Shown piece by piece: positions 1-8,806 of a stretch of 64,000 nucleotides of DNA (positions within the stretch are counted from its first letter, which is position 1; the number at the start of each line of letters is the position of its first letter). The stretch is from the NCBI RefSeq assembly GCF_032190635.1, contig NZ_JAVLAS010000001.1, positions 2,542,001 to 2,606,000 on the forward strand. Direction: 5' to 3'. The notes under the pieces were generated by a model. It had not been told where the DNA came from and did no database searches. It saw only the letters and a list, made by a program, of their open reading frames with translations. This DNA is from Levilactobacillus zymae. GTDB lineage: Bacteria > Bacillota > Bacilli > Lactobacillales > Lactobacillaceae. The position numbers and the translations under genes were made by a program.

Positions 1-879
1 TCGGTCAAGTTGGTCTGGCGCGCCAAGATGGGCCGCCATGCCTACACGGCCACCCAGGGCGCACGTTATTCGAAACACCTGGGCGTTCGTTATAGTGCCA
101 ACCAGGCAACGGCCAACGTCACCTGGTACACCGACGCCCACGAGAAATTGTACGAAAAAGGCAAGTATAAATCCGCAATCTACTATCACGTGACCAGCGC
201 GGATGGCACCCTCCAGGGGTGGATCTGGCGCGGCTACCTGAAGGCCGGTAGCGGTAGCGCCACCACCACCACGACCACTACCCCGACCACGACGTCAACT
301 TCCAGTTCCCGGACGACTCCCCTGGCCTTTCCCACCAAGGATGGGGACACCTACCGCTGGTTTGGCGGCAAGCTCGCCCAAGCCGTCTCGGATCAGCTGA
401 CTCACGATGGCTACCATACCAGTCGCAACCTCGCCGAAGTCGAACAAAGTATTAATCTGTACTTTGACGATTGGTCCGGCACCATGACCTCCCAGACGAT
501 TACTCGCGAGAGCTGGGACGAATTCGATCTGATTACCGGAAAGCTGCAGCCCAGCGACGTCCACTTTGCCTTTTCCGGTAAGGGGGGCACCCTTGGGAGC
601 AGTGACCTCAAGGATGCCAATCAACCGACCAAGAGCGATTGGACCACTGACGAACTGGCTCGTAACACGGGGGCGGCACTGGATCAGCAACAGCGCACCA
701 CGGGAACCCTGGTGCCCCGGTTAGCCCGCTACTTCGAAAGTATTCTCGATAAACATCACGCCAGCTACTTTAATCTCGACCTGGATTACAACAATCCGAC
801 GCACACCGCCAACCACGATGCTCTAAACTTCGACTTTCTCTACACGGCGGTGCCTGACGGGCCCCACGCCGACAACTAA
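1..879 (+). CDS. Partial repeat-containing surface/secreted protein (5' end outside window)
   Basis: The frame is open to the first base, so the true start lies upstream and the ATG at 10 is internal. About 292 residues are visible. First comes one copy of a repeat of about 75 residues (begins SVKLVWR, ends GWIWRGYLKA), then a Thr/Ser-rich linker, then a C-terminal domain of about 185 residues. The repeat and the C-terminal domain both match the gene at 13507-14770, so the two are paralogues. That relative has a signal peptide, which suggests export of this one too. The repeat looks like a cell-wall-type module, but I cannot name the family. Function unknown. Confidence 0.8.
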   Translation, partial: SVKLVWRAKMGRHAYTATQGARYSKHLGVRYSANQATANVTWYTDAHEKLYEKGKYKSAIYYHVTSADGTLQGWIWRGYLKAGSGSATTTTTTTPTTTSTSSSRTTPLAFPTKDGDTYRWFGGKLAQAVSDQLTHDGYHTSRNLAEVEQSINLYFDDWSGTMTSQTITRESWDEFDLITGKLQPSDVHFAFSGKGGTLGSSDLKDANQPTKSDWTTDELARNTGAALDQQQRTTGTLVPRLARYFESILDKHHASYFNLDLDYNNPTHTANHDALNFDFLYTAVPDGPHADN

Positions 880-909
880 GTCCCGAGTTGGTACTCGTGA
901 ACCAAGCTC

Positions 910-949
910 AAAACGCCCCCTATTCCGGATGCGGAATAAGGGGCGTTTT
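910..949 (+). terminator. Rho-independent terminator
   Basis: A long GC-rich inverted repeat with a four-base loop (arms AAAACGCCCCCTATTCCG and its complement) is flanked by A and T runs on both sides. It can serve the plus gene ending at 879 and the minus gene ending at 983. Confidence 0.85.
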
Positions 950-982
950 GGCGTTCATCCTATGCTGGTTAGGTGACTTCGG

Positions 983-3900
983 CTAATCTTCTCGTCGGCG
1001 GTTACTGAACTGATAAGCGCCCACTAAGCCCGTCACGATGAGGCCCACCACCGTCAGGCCGACGCCCAACCGGAAGCCCGGCGTGTGATAGGTTAGGCGA
1101 ATTCGGTGCGTTCCCGCGGGCAACTGAGCACCCACGAAGCCGACGTTGACCCGCTTAACGGGCGTTGTCTTCCCATCCACGGTCAGGTGCCACCCCGCCG
1201 AATACGGCATCGAGGTGGTCAGAATCGTGGCTTGCGGGGACCGACTCGTCCCGGTGACCACGCCGTTGTTGACTCGCAACTGCTGGAGATTTTGGCGCTT
1301 CAGCTGGGTCATCTGCCGCGCGTAGGCTGACCCGAACGGGACGGCAATTAGCTTGGCCGACTTAAACGTCAAGCCTTGGACCCCCTGAAAGCTGACCGTG
1401 ACCTTGCGCCGCGGGGCCTTCGAGTAGCCTAGGTTGAGCAGAACCTTCCGTTTAGGTTGGTAGTCCGACAGGTTGGTCTGCCCCAGTTGACTGTAGCCGG
1501 TCACGTTCTTGAAGCTGGTGGCTTTCACCGTGTAGGCCCCGTCACTCTGCCGCCAGATGGCACTGCGCAGCGTGTTCAGTCGCTGAATCCCGGTAAACGC
1601 CTGATTCTGAAAAATCTCGGTATTGCGCTTAGCGTGATACTTATCGCGTACCGACAAGCGTTGGGCCTGAATCCCGTCGAGCTCCAGGTAGAGCTCTGTC
1701 TTGGCCGTTCGTTGCGGCTGGGTCAAGCGCAGCTGATAGGTGATGGGTTGGGCCTGAATATCACTGGTTACCGCCTTCAACCCGGTGCGATTCTGCCGCC
1801 GGCTTTGCTTTAAGATCTGCCGGTTCTGGTGAATTAACTGGCTGAGCCGGTGCCGGTCGGTGTGTACACTGACCGACCGATCCTGGTTCTTCTGGGTCAA
1901 CGCTCGTTGCGCCGTGGTGGCCAAGTCCGGATCGAGCTGATTGCCCTGTTGCCGGTAGGTCACCAGCTGGTCGAAACTATCGATCACCGTCTGATCACTG
2001 GGGTGGACCCGGTAAGCGAGTTGCCGCGCCGGGCTGTGGTACGTCGTGGTCGGCACCGCCGTGGTGGCCCCGTCGAGTAACGCGCCGGTGGTCAGGGCCC
2101 GCTCGCGGTCGACCCCGTTTAGCCGCGCGAACTGCCGCGCGCTGAGTTGGTGGGTCTGCAGGTAGGCCAACGGTAACGCGTACTTAGATTTTAAGATTAG
2201 GGTCCCGTAGTTGTTCCCGAAGGTGTGGACCGGCCGATCCCGATAGGTCAGTACCTTACCATTGCGTTTTACCGGATGATACCCGTACGGCAAGGCCTGT
2301 AGGTGCCGCTGGTTGGTCCGGGCGAAGAGGTACTTAACCCCTAACAGATTACTCATGGCGGTGCGACTATCCGCCTGATTGATGGGTTTATTCATCTTAA
2401 ATTGCGAATTCTCAAGGGCCGTACTAAAGTCCCCCACGGCACCATTTTGGACCGAGAAGTAGGACATGATGTCGTGGGTTCCCAGGTTCATCCCCAGGTT
2501 GGTTTTGGCCTCATTGGCGTAATAGTACTGGCGACTGAGACTGCTACGGGCGAACCCCTTTTGGCATTTCACGTAGGCCTGGGCCCCGTCATAGTAGTCC
2601 TTTTGAAACTTAGTGGCTACCCCGCGGGGCACCAATTGCTGACTGGCCCCACCGGAATTCGGACTGAAGTAACCGTAGCTATTGGCCACCAGGTTCAGCC
2701 CCAAAATGCCCACTAACAAGGTCATTTGTTGGCGGACGGTCCAGTGAAACAGGGCACTCAGTAAGATGGCCCCCAGCGTCAAGAACAGGAACCCGTAGAG
2801 GACCAAGTCGTGCGTATCGTTGTTCAAGATGAAGCCGTTGGCCGCCCAGACCACGACTACCAGCCCCACCGTGGCTAAGACCAAGGTCAGCAGATCGCGC
2901 TGAGTCAAATCGCCGAGGTGGTCACAAAAGGTCATCACGGCCAGGCCAAAGGCCAGACACCCCAGCAAGAGCCAACGTTGTGACGGGGTGGTCCCCCCGT
3001 TCATCACGGCCGCCACCGCCGGCAACAGTAACCCGATGCCCAGCACGACCAGCCCCAGGTTCAACCAGAGGTAGCGTTTGAAGTGCCGCAACGTGTAGAC
3101 TAACGCCAAAAACGTCAGCCCACTGACCCCCAGGTTGACCCAAAAACTCATCGGGTTTCCGGTGGTCACCAGCGCATTAGGCAGCCGCAGATAGTAGTTA
3201 AACGGGTAAAGCCAGTAACCGTTCGCAAACCCAGTTGTGGCCCGGGTTGAGTTGACGACGGCTAATGCGGACGGAATGAACAGGATGCTGCCCAGTAAAA
3301 AGCCTAGCCCTCCGGCGCCCAGCAATCGGGCCAGCAGGGTTCTTAACTTCAGCGTCAACGTGGCTTTAACGGCGCCGTAACGCAGGAGGGCGTATACCAG
3401 GCTCCCCAGCGCTAACACGTAGGCAAAATAAAAATTACTGATAAGCGCTAAGCCCGTTGCCCCCGCTAGCGGCAACCACGATTGTCCCCGGTACACGTGA
3501 TCGATCCCGTAAGCCAGCAAGGGAAAGAGGATCATCTGCAGCAGGAAGAATGGGTGACGAATGCTGACGTACAGCGAAAAGCCGGTAAACGTGTAAGCCA
3601 GCGTCCCGATCAGCCGGCTACTAGGCTTGAAGGCCCGTTGCCGGGCAAACAACATAAACGCCAACCCACTAAAATAGAGCCGCACTAGAATGAGCAAATT
3701 GTAGCCCATTTCTAAGTGCCGCTTAGGGAAAAACGCGATGAGGTAACTAAACGGGTCGCCTAACACGTAATATGAAAACGTGGTGAGTTTATCGGCGTCC
3801 AGGCCCAGATTCCACGACCACCCACCCAGGTTACCCTGGTGGAGCCAGTCGTAGAACCGAACTAGGATGGGATAGTGTTGCGCTAACCCATCTCCCTGCC

Positions 3901-4015
3901 AGATAAAGGATTTACCGGTCAGGATAAAAATACCGTACATGAGTCCCGCTAAGACCAGGAAGCCTAACGTGTAGGCTCCGTAAGCGAGTTTGAATTTTTT
4001 GGTGGAATTAAACAT
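983..4015 (-). CDS. YfhO-family multi-TM membrane protein
   Basis: About 1010 residues starting at MFNSTKKFKLAYG. I prefer the ATG at 4013-4015, which has an upstream GGGGAGGG and begins just before the first membrane helix. The frame is open to 4120, and an ATG at 4046-4048 is an alternative start. The N-terminal half has many hydrophobic helices with loops such as IWQGDGLAQHYP. After about residue 480 come soluble extracellular parts, and a last helix and RRRED tail end the protein. This layout and length fit YfhO/GT-C-like proteins. In Bacillus subtilis YfhO takes part in lipoteichoic acid glycosylation with CsbB. No CsbB-like gene is adjacent here, so a cell-envelope glycosylation role is inferred from the family. 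Confidence 0.8.
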   Translation of the reverse strand: MFNSTKKFKLAYGAYTLGFLVLAGLMYGIFILTGKSFIWQGDGLAQHYPILVRFYDWLHQGNLGGWSWNLGLDADKLTTFSYYVLGDPFSYLIAFFPKRHLEMGYNLLILVRLYFSGLAFMLFARQRAFKPSSRLIGTLAYTFTGFSLYVSIRHPFFLLQMILFPLLAYGIDHVYRGQSWLPLAGATGLALISNFYFAYVLALGSLVYALLRYGAVKATLTLKLRTLLARLLGAGGLGFLLGSILFIPSALAVVNSTRATTGFANGYWLYPFNYYLRLPNALVTTGNPMSFWVNLGVSGLTFLALVYTLRHFKRYLWLNLGLVVLGIGLLLPAVAAVMNGGTTPSQRWLLLGCLAFGLAVMTFCDHLGDLTQRDLLTLVLATVGLVVVVWAANGFILNNDTHDLVLYGFLFLTLGAILLSALFHWTVRQQMTLLVGILGLNLVANSYGYFSPNSGGASQQLVPRGVATKFQKDYYDGAQAYVKCQKGFARSSLSRQYYYANEAKTNLGMNLGTHDIMSYFSVQNGAVGDFSTALENSQFKMNKPINQADSRTAMSNLLGVKYLFARTNQRHLQALPYGYHPVKRNGKVLTYRDRPVHTFGNNYGTLILKSKYALPLAYLQTHQLSARQFARLNGVDRERALTTGALLDGATTAVPTTTYHSPARQLAYRVHPSDQTVIDSFDQLVTYRQQGNQLDPDLATTAQRALTQKNQDRSVSVHTDRHRLSQLIHQNRQILKQSRRQNRTGLKAVTSDIQAQPITYQLRLTQPQRTAKTELYLELDGIQAQRLSVRDKYHAKRNTEIFQNQAFTGIQRLNTLRSAIWRQSDGAYTVKATSFKNVTGYSQLGQTNLSDYQPKRKVLLNLGYSKAPRRKVTVSFQGVQGLTFKSAKLIAVPFGSAYARQMTQLKRQNLQQLRVNNGVVTGTSRSPQATILTTSMPYSAGWHLTVDGKTTPVKRVNVGFVGAQLPAGTHRIRLTYHTPGFRLGVGLTVVGLIVTGLVGAYQFSNRRRED

Positions 4016-4153
4016 AAGACGAACAAGCCCTCCCCTGGGTAAGATCATCTGCCAACCCGGTCCCTCCCGCAGAGGCCTAAAAGTTGGTGGGCTAACGGCA
4101 TCATTAAGCAGCGTGGTCACTGAGGCGCTTAACTATCGCCGGACCATCGCCCA

Positions 4154-4183
4154 ATATTAAACAATTGATTATCAATGAGTCAA
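4154..4183 (-). promoter_or_regulatory. Sigma-A promoter for the yfhO-like gene
   Basis: On the minus strand TTGACT (4178-4183) is followed after 18 bases by TATAAT-like TAATAT (4154-4159). It sits about 140 bases before the chosen start. Confidence 0.6.
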
Positions 4184-4189
4184 TGGTAC

Positions 4190-4500
4190 CACGCCCACGG
4201 GGGGCACTGCGGCACTGAAACCGCGCTGAACGCCCCTAAGTTCACTGATCTGCCTAATTCTTAAGTTTCCCTGATGATTTCCCCTGATTAGTGAGCAAGT
4301 TTACTAGTCATCCGTCACAAAACTATAACCAGCAGATGACAGTTCAGTGTCAAATGATGACAAGACCCCCTAATTCTCGCCGCAGCGACAATCTAATTTG
4401 ACGGTACACAAATTTAATGTGGGTAAAATAATGTCGTTAACCTCTCGGAATCTCACTGGCATCACAAAATGGGTGGGTCGCCAGTGGTCCACCCATAAAA
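4190..4500. other. Intergenic stretch without a recognisable gene
   Basis: No ORF with a ribosome binding site is visible. A short dyad TGACA-N6-TGTCA lies near 4335-4355. Nothing else stands out. Confidence 0.5.
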
Positions 4501-4506
4501 TTAAAA

Positions 4507-4539
4507 GGGCACCGTCATCCTCCCCGAATGACGGTGCCC
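4507..4539 (-). terminator. Terminator of the ABC exporter operon
   Basis: A 12-bp stem (GGGCACCGTCAT and its complement) with a 9-base loop is followed on the minus strand by TTTTAA. It lies directly after the stop of the small membrane protein at 4545. Confidence 0.85.
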
Positions 4540-4544
4540 GCTTC

Positions 4545-4727
4545 CTACACCTTAAAATATTTCCGCCGCGCGTAAGCGTCCCACAGTGCCATCACCAGTA
4601 AGACGATGCCGCTCAGCCCGAGACACAGGTGCCACTCCCACATGACGCCACCGAACGTATCTCGCCATAAGTTATAAAAATTCAACAACAAAATCATGGC
4701 TAACCAAAATTTCACGGATCTTAACAT
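4545..4727 (-). CDS. Small two-helix membrane protein
   Basis: 60 residues with two hydrophobic helices (roughly 5-20 and 34-50) and a basic tail (ARRKYFKV). It is the last gene of the ABC exporter operon, 17 bases after the third permease. It resembles the 74-residue protein at 9753-9977: both begin with a basic start then SVKFW/SVRFW and LLLNFYN/LLGNLRG. It may be an accessory of the exporter, but no function can be assigned. Confidence 0.65.
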   Translation of the reverse strand: MLRSVKFWLAMILLLNFYNLWRDTFGGVMWEWHLCLGLSGIVLLVMALWDAYARRKYFKV

Positions 4728-4744
4728 GTTTGCTTCCCCCGTTC

Positions 4745-5527
4745 CTAAACCCGGGCTTCCACCCAGTGACGCATCAGATACACGTTAACGCCACTCATCA
4801 CAACCGTCCAAAAGACGGGCACCCCTAAACTGATCCAATCTTGCGCCGTGTCGGACACGTGCCCCACGATACGGGTCTGCACGTCCAGCCCCCAACTCAC
4901 GACCATGATTCCCGCGTAAACCAGCAGGATGGCGAGCCCAATCTTGACCAATTTTTGCTGGAAGTTCGGTAAGCAGGCACTAATCGTGGTTACGATGAAC
5001 TGGACCAGAATAACGGCCGCCCACACCCATAGCGTCACCAGGACCACCATCGCGGCAAGATAACCCAGCGTCAAATATAAGCTGGTATCCCGATAGCTGC
5101 TAGCACCACTATTGCTGAGGACGAAATTCCGGACTTGGTCCCGTTCGTGCTGATCCAACCACGGCCAGTTAAACCCAATCACCGTGAGGCCTAACCCGAC
5201 GACCAGCACATAGACGTCGGCCATAAACGAACTGACTAAACTCGCCAGATACAGTTGCCACTCACGTACCGGCATTAACCGGTACGTCACACTCACCAAT
5301 TCTTGGCTGCCACGCCGAGCCAAGTCGATCAAGGTCACGAGACCCCAGACTCCCGCGAAGGCTAAAAACGTGCCGGGAACATCCATCTCCGTAACCCCGT
5401 CCAGCCAGACTTGCACCCCTAGACTGACTGCTACGGTAATCAAATACAATCCGACTAACAGATTAGCTCGATGTAATTTGGGCCGCCAAAGGACCCGTAA
5501 ACTCTCCTGAAACGTGGCCATGGCCAA
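4745..5527 (-). CDS. ABC-2-type permease-like membrane protein, paralogue 3
   Basis: 260 residues with about six membrane helices. The N-terminal signature FQESLRVLWRPKLHRANLL matches the other two permeases (FRTMFRALWRPKFH and FSETFRSMWRSKFR), as do the internal TYRLMPV loop and the C-terminal NVYLMRHWVEARV. It follows paralogue 2 by 16 bases. It is probably a subunit of an exporter or bacitracin/YtrB-like ABC system with the ATPase at 7080-7799. The substrate is unknown. Confidence 0.75.
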   Translation of the reverse strand: MAMATFQESLRVLWRPKLHRANLLVGLYLITVAVSLGVQVWLDGVTEMDVPGTFLAFAGVWGLVTLIDLARRGSQELVSVTYRLMPVREWQLYLASLVSSFMADVYVLVVGLGLTVIGFNWPWLDQHERDQVRNFVLSNSGASSYRDTSLYLTLGYLAAMVVLVTLWVWAAVILVQFIVTTISACLPNFQQKLVKIGLAILLVYAGIMVVSWGLDVQTRIVGHVSDTAQDWISLGVPVFWTVVMSGVNVYLMRHWVEARV

Positions 5528-5543
5528 CGCCTCCCCTAAAAAT

Positions 5544-6317
5544 TTAGTACTTAGCTTCCACCCAGTGTTTCAACAAATAAACGTTAAGGGTTCCCAATAC
5601 GATCGCCGCCAACACCACCGCGACAAAACTATACGCCATGATGGGGACCAGCTGTTCCGTTAAGCCGTTAAAGAGCGTGTGTTGTAGTTCAAACAGCCAG
5701 ACCATCACGCGAATAATCAGCCCAATCATCAGAACGGCGAGTACCAGCTTAATCAACCACTGTGCGACGTTGGGCAAGAAGGCGCTAATCGTGGTCACCA
5801 CAAAGTGAATCGTACTAATGAGCATCCAGGCCAGGACACCCACCAGAAAGAACAGCGCCACGATGTAGGCCACGATGCCCCCGAGTTGTAGCGGTGAATA
5901 GTCACTATGGGCGCCGCGAAATAACTCGGCCAGCAGTTGATGCACATTGCCACCGCGAAACCCGAAGTAACTCACTAACATGATGGCCGACCGCACCACC
6001 AAGAAATACAACGCCCCGAGTGTGGTCGCGACCAACTCAGCTAGATAAAAGCTGGTGTTGGTCGCCGGCATTAGCCGGTAGGTCGCACTGGTATAGTCCT
6101 TTTCCATCTGCCACGCCAGCCAGACAAAGACCAACAGCCCGAATCCCGAGCCACTACCGACCGCCGCATTCGCCAGACTCATCCCGCTTAAACCGTTATG
6201 GAATCCCTGTAGTACCAGTGAGATCACCATAAACAGCAGATACAAGCCTAGAATCGAGTTCATATCGTGAAACTTGGGCCGCCACAGGGCCCGAAACATG
6301 GTTCTAAATCCCGTCAC
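5544..6317 (-). CDS. ABC-2-type permease-like membrane protein, paralogue 2
   Basis: About 257 residues. The frame extends upstream to 6488, but that part overlaps the previous gene and has no similarity to the paralogues. I choose the GTG at 6315-6317. From there VTGFRTMFRALWRPKFH aligns without gaps to the start of paralogue 1 (MTSFSETFRSMWRSKFR), and AAGGGGA lies nine bases upstream. About six helices are present, with the TYRLMPATN loop and C-terminal LNVYLLKHWVEAKY shared with its neighbours. The gap to paralogue 1 is 20 bases. Confidence 0.75.
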   Translation of the reverse strand: MTGFRTMFRALWRPKFHDMNSILGLYLLFMVISLVLQGFHNGLSGMSLANAAVGSGSGFGLLVFVWLAWQMEKDYTSATYRLMPATNTSFYLAELVATTLGALYFLVVRSAIMLVSYFGFRGGNVHQLLAELFRGAHSDYSPLQLGGIVAYIVALFFLVGVLAWMLISTIHFVVTTISAFLPNVAQWLIKLVLAVLMIGLIIRVMVWLFELQHTLFNGLTEQLVPIMAYSFVAVVLAAIVLGTLNVYLLKHWVEAKY

Positions 6318-6337
6318 GTGTGTCACTCCCCTTCCCC

Positions 6338-7093
6338 TTAATACCGGGCTTCGACCCATCGCCGGAGCAGGTAAATGTTCACCCAGATTTCGACGGCCGC
6401 CCCGATCACGGCAATGACCAACAGATAAATCAGACTCGTTTGTAAGGCTTGGTGCGCCATCAATTGCGTCTGCAAGGCGCCCAGCCATTTATTCAGGAGG
6501 GTCAATAAACCAATCACCACGATGGCGATGATCACCTGGACCACCCGATTACGACCGTTGGGCAGAAAAGCACTCGCAACGTTGACCAGAAAATGAATCA
6601 GGGTAATGGAGATCCAGCCGGTAATCGTTAAGGCCACCAGGAGCAGGCCCACCAAGATTGCCCAATGCCACTCGTCCGCACCCATGTGCCGCGTCGTTTC
6701 GTGGATCATCTGTCCCAAACCGCTGTCCCGGTGCTCAAAGATTAGCCCAAGGCCCAAAATCCCTAAGCGAATTGCTGCCAGATAAGCAAAGGCGACGACC
6801 GTCGTGGCCAAGCCGGCCAGGTAGACCGTCGCGTTGGTCGCCGGAAACAGCCGGTAGGTGTCGCTCACGTAATCGCGTTCCGTCTGCACCGTTAACCAGA
6901 TGAAGGCCACCAAGCCCCAGCCAAAGCCGACACCGCCACTAACGCTGGTGAAGTCCAGATTAGCCCAGCCGTCACTCCACAACTGACCACCCAAGGTCAC
7001 CGCCAGAAGCAGCAGATAAATCACCAATAAAATGTTGACGATGCGAAATTTCGACCGCCACATGCTCCGAAAGGTTTCGCTAAAGCTCGTCAT
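6338..7093 (-). CDS. ABC-2-type permease-like membrane protein, paralogue 1
   Basis: 251 residues with about six helices. The start overlaps the 3' end of the ATPase gene by 14 bases, which indicates translational coupling. It shares the N-terminal FRSMWRSKFR, the TYRLFPATN loop and the C-terminal RRWVEARY with the two permeases downstream, so the three arose by tandem duplication. It is probably the primary membrane partner of the ATPase. Confidence 0.75.
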   Translation of the reverse strand: MTSFSETFRSMWRSKFRIVNILLVIYLLLLAVTLGGQLWSDGWANLDFTSVSGGVGFGWGLVAFIWLTVQTERDYVSDTYRLFPATNATVYLAGLATTVVAFAYLAAIRLGILGLGLIFEHRDSGLGQMIHETTRHMGADEWHWAILVGLLLVALTITGWISITLIHFLVNVASAFLPNGRNRVVQVIIAIVVIGLLTLLNKWLGALQTQLMAHQALQTSLIYLLVIAVIGAAVEIWVNIYLLRRWVEARY

Positions 7094-7799
7094 CGTGAAT
7101 ATCCCCTCCGTACACGCTTTCGTAGAAGTCTTCGACCCCGATGCCGAACTGGCTGCGGATCTCCTCGCTACTCTTATGCGTGCAAACCGTGCGGTCCTTG
7201 ATAATCACCACTTCGTCGAGTAACGCCGCAATCTCGGTGACGTAGTGGTCACTGATCAGCATGGTGGCGTCGTCGGCCTTCCACTTGATGATGCTGCTGA
7301 TGATGCGCTTACGACTCATACTGTCGATCCCATTAAAGGGTTCGTCCAGCAAGTAAACGGCGGCTTGGCGCGCTAGGGTCAACGCGATGATGAACTTCTC
7401 GCGGGTCCCGCGGGACAACTTGTTCAATTCCAAGTCGTCGTCAATCTGTAAGAACGTCACTAAATCTATGTACTTCTTAGCGGAGAAATCCGGGTAGACC
7501 GTCGCGTAGACGTCGCGAATCTGACTCAGCTTGCTCCCCGGCCGAAACCCCTGTAAGGCTTCGGTGAAGCTGATCAACCCGCGGCGTTGGGTCCCGTCGG
7601 TCTTTTGATTGATGGCGATGGTGCCCTTGGCCCCCTTGGCGACATCGGCCATCAGGCGCATCAAGGTGGTTTTCCCGGCACCGTTTTCCCCTAACAGGCC
7701 GACCACCTTCCCCGTCGCAATCTGTAAGTTGACGTGTTCCAAAATCGTTTTGGTGTTCTTGCGGTACGTTAAATCCGTAATTTCGATGGCGTTAGTCAT
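7080..7799 (-). CDS. ABC transporter ATP-binding protein
   Basis: 239 residues. Walker A is GLLGENGAGKTT (about 34-45), the signature is LSRGTREK (LSRG rather than LSGG), Walker B is AVYLLDEPFNGID, and the switch His is in ISDHYVTE. The architecture resembles YtrB-like exporter ATPases. GGAGGAGTAGCGG precedes the ATG. It is first in an operon with three membrane paralogues and a small membrane protein. A role in drug or peptide export, or in envelope stress, is inferred from the family only. Confidence 0.85.
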   Translation of the reverse strand: MTNAIEITDLTYRKNTKTILEHVNLQIATGKVVGLLGENGAGKTTLMRLMADVAKGAKGTIAINQKTDGTQRRGLISFTEALQGFRPGSKLSQIRDVYATVYPDFSAKKYIDLVTFLQIDDDLELNKLSRGTREKFIIALTLARQAAVYLLDEPFNGIDSMSRKRIISSIIKWKADDATMLISDHYVTEIAALLDEVVIIKDRTVCTHKSSEEIRSQFGIGVEDFYESVYGGDIHDDEL

Positions 7800-7963
7800 C
7801 CGCTACTCCTCCTTATTTGCCGGTATATCGGCTTAACTGGCTGCGTGCAACCTGGGCCTCAGGGCGGTGCTGCCGAATCCACGACCAAGTTCCCTACGCC
7901 GTAACCAACGCACTTGATCATCGTCACGAGCTCCACTCAACTAGTGTTCTACTTCTCTATTAC

Positions 7964-7992
7964 ACAATAACATACGATTTCTGATGTGCCAA
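7964..7992 (-). promoter_or_regulatory. Likely promoter of the ABC exporter operon
   Basis: On the minus strand TTGGCA (7987-7992) is followed after 17 bases by TATTGT (7964-7969). The leader would be about 155 bases. I saw no clear GntR-type operator. Confidence 0.45.
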
Positions 7993-8074
7993 CCCCCCTG
8001 GCCCAATTCACCGGGAAATGCGTGATTGTGAACGTGCACAATCCTAGAGCCTGGTCCCGAATCTCGGGTGCCCC

Positions 8075-8107
8075 TTCGGAGAAAAGTGCGGTATAATGAA
8101 CTCCGAA
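8075..8107. promoter_or_regulatory. TATAAT box inside a 7-bp inverted repeat
   Basis: TATAAT at 8092-8097 lies between TTCGGAG (8075-8081) and CTCCGAA (8101-8107). No good -35 is seen. The arrangement could be an operator over a -10 box that drives the hairpin RNA just downstream. Confidence 0.35.
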
Positions 8108-8186
8108 AAGTAATGATGGAAACCCACGGGCAAAAGGTGTTGGCGCTTAGGGGCACCAGGGCTTGTTTTCATCATTTTCATGCTGG
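8104..8186 (+). ncRNA. Candidate small hairpin RNA upstream of uspA
   Basis: AATGATGGAAAC (8112-8123) pairs with GTTTTCATCATT (8165-8176), giving 12 pairs with one G-U. An inner GGTG/CACC pairing exists, and the hairpin ends in ATTTTCA. It follows a TATAAT box and contains no credible ORF. The Rfam Lacto-usp RNA is known from leaders of usp genes in lactic acid bacteria, but I cannot confirm a match. Confidence 0.3.
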
Positions 8187-8205
8187 TCGCTAGGAAATTA
8201 AGGGC

Positions 8206-8233
8206 TTACATGGTCGATAATAAATGATATAGT
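8206..8233 (+). promoter_or_regulatory. Promoter of the universal stress gene
   Basis: TTACAT (8206-8211), 16 bases, TATAGT (8228-8233). The gene starts 45 bases further on. Confidence 0.55.
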
Positions 8234-8277
8234 ATAAGTAAGGTTTCTACATGCATCGTGAAGGGGTGGCATCCATT

Positions 8278-8733
8278 ATGTTACAACAATATCAAAATAT
8301 TCTGGTTCCCGTTGATGGTTCAAAAGCAACCCAACCAGTTCTCGAAAAAGCAATTGAAGTCGCGAAGCGGAACAAAACGCACCTGGACATTTTAAATGTG
8401 CTGGAAGTCAACCAATTCAGCGATACTTACGGTGGCGCTGTTAGTGGCGACGTCATCTACAAGTTATCGCAAGATGTCCAGGACCGCCTAGATGCGCTGA
8501 AGCAAAAGGCCATCGACGCCGGGGTACCCGACGTCAGCATCCACGTTCGGTTCGGGAATCCTAAGCCCGTCATCGCCCGCGAATTCCCTGCGGACCACGA
8601 TACGGAACTGATCGTGATTGGCTCCACCGGGTTAACCGCCGTGGAACGCCTGATGGTCGGCTCCGTCACCAACTACGTCAGTCGCTCCGCCATCTGCGAC
8701 GTGCTGATTGTTAAGCCAACACCGACGAAATAA
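8278..8733 (+). CDS. Universal stress protein, UspA family
   Basis: 151 residues starting MLQQYQNILVPVDGS. The ATG at 8278 has AAGGGGTGG upstream, so I prefer it to the in-frame ATG at 8251. The ATP-binding UspA motif is complete near the C-terminus (GSTG, nine residues, GS), and the N-terminal NILVPVDGS strand is typical. A single domain of the usual length. It is monocistronic between its own promoter and a terminator at 8748. It is expected in the cytoplasm as a nucleotide-binding stress protein. Confidence 0.9.
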   Translation: MLQQYQNILVPVDGSKATQPVLEKAIEVAKRNKTHLDILNVLEVNQFSDTYGGAVSGDVIYKLSQDVQDRLDALKQKAIDAGVPDVSIHVRFGNPKPVIAREFPADHDTELIVIGSTGLTAVERLMVGSVTNYVSRSAICDVLIVKPTPTK

Positions 8734-8747
8734 TCTTTCTAATGACG

Positions 8748-8775
8748 GAACCTGCCATCCGCGGACGGCAGGTTC
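8748..8775 (+). terminator. Terminator after uspA
   Basis: The 9-bp stem GAACCTGCC/GGCAGGTTC is followed by TTTTGTT. Confidence 0.85.
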
Positions 8776-8806
8776 TTTTGTTATCCCCAAGGAGGACTCC
8801 CTAATC

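Noticed and set aside
4320..4601. A plus-strand frame near 4398 and the TGACA/TGTCA dyad as a gene or operator
   Set aside because: The frame runs into the exporter operon terminator and has no ribosome binding site. The dyad is too short to call.
7941..8156. A 71-codon minus-strand frame upstream of uspA
   Set aside because: It has no ribosome binding site, overlaps a TATAAT box and the hairpin RNA candidate, and shows no protein-like features.
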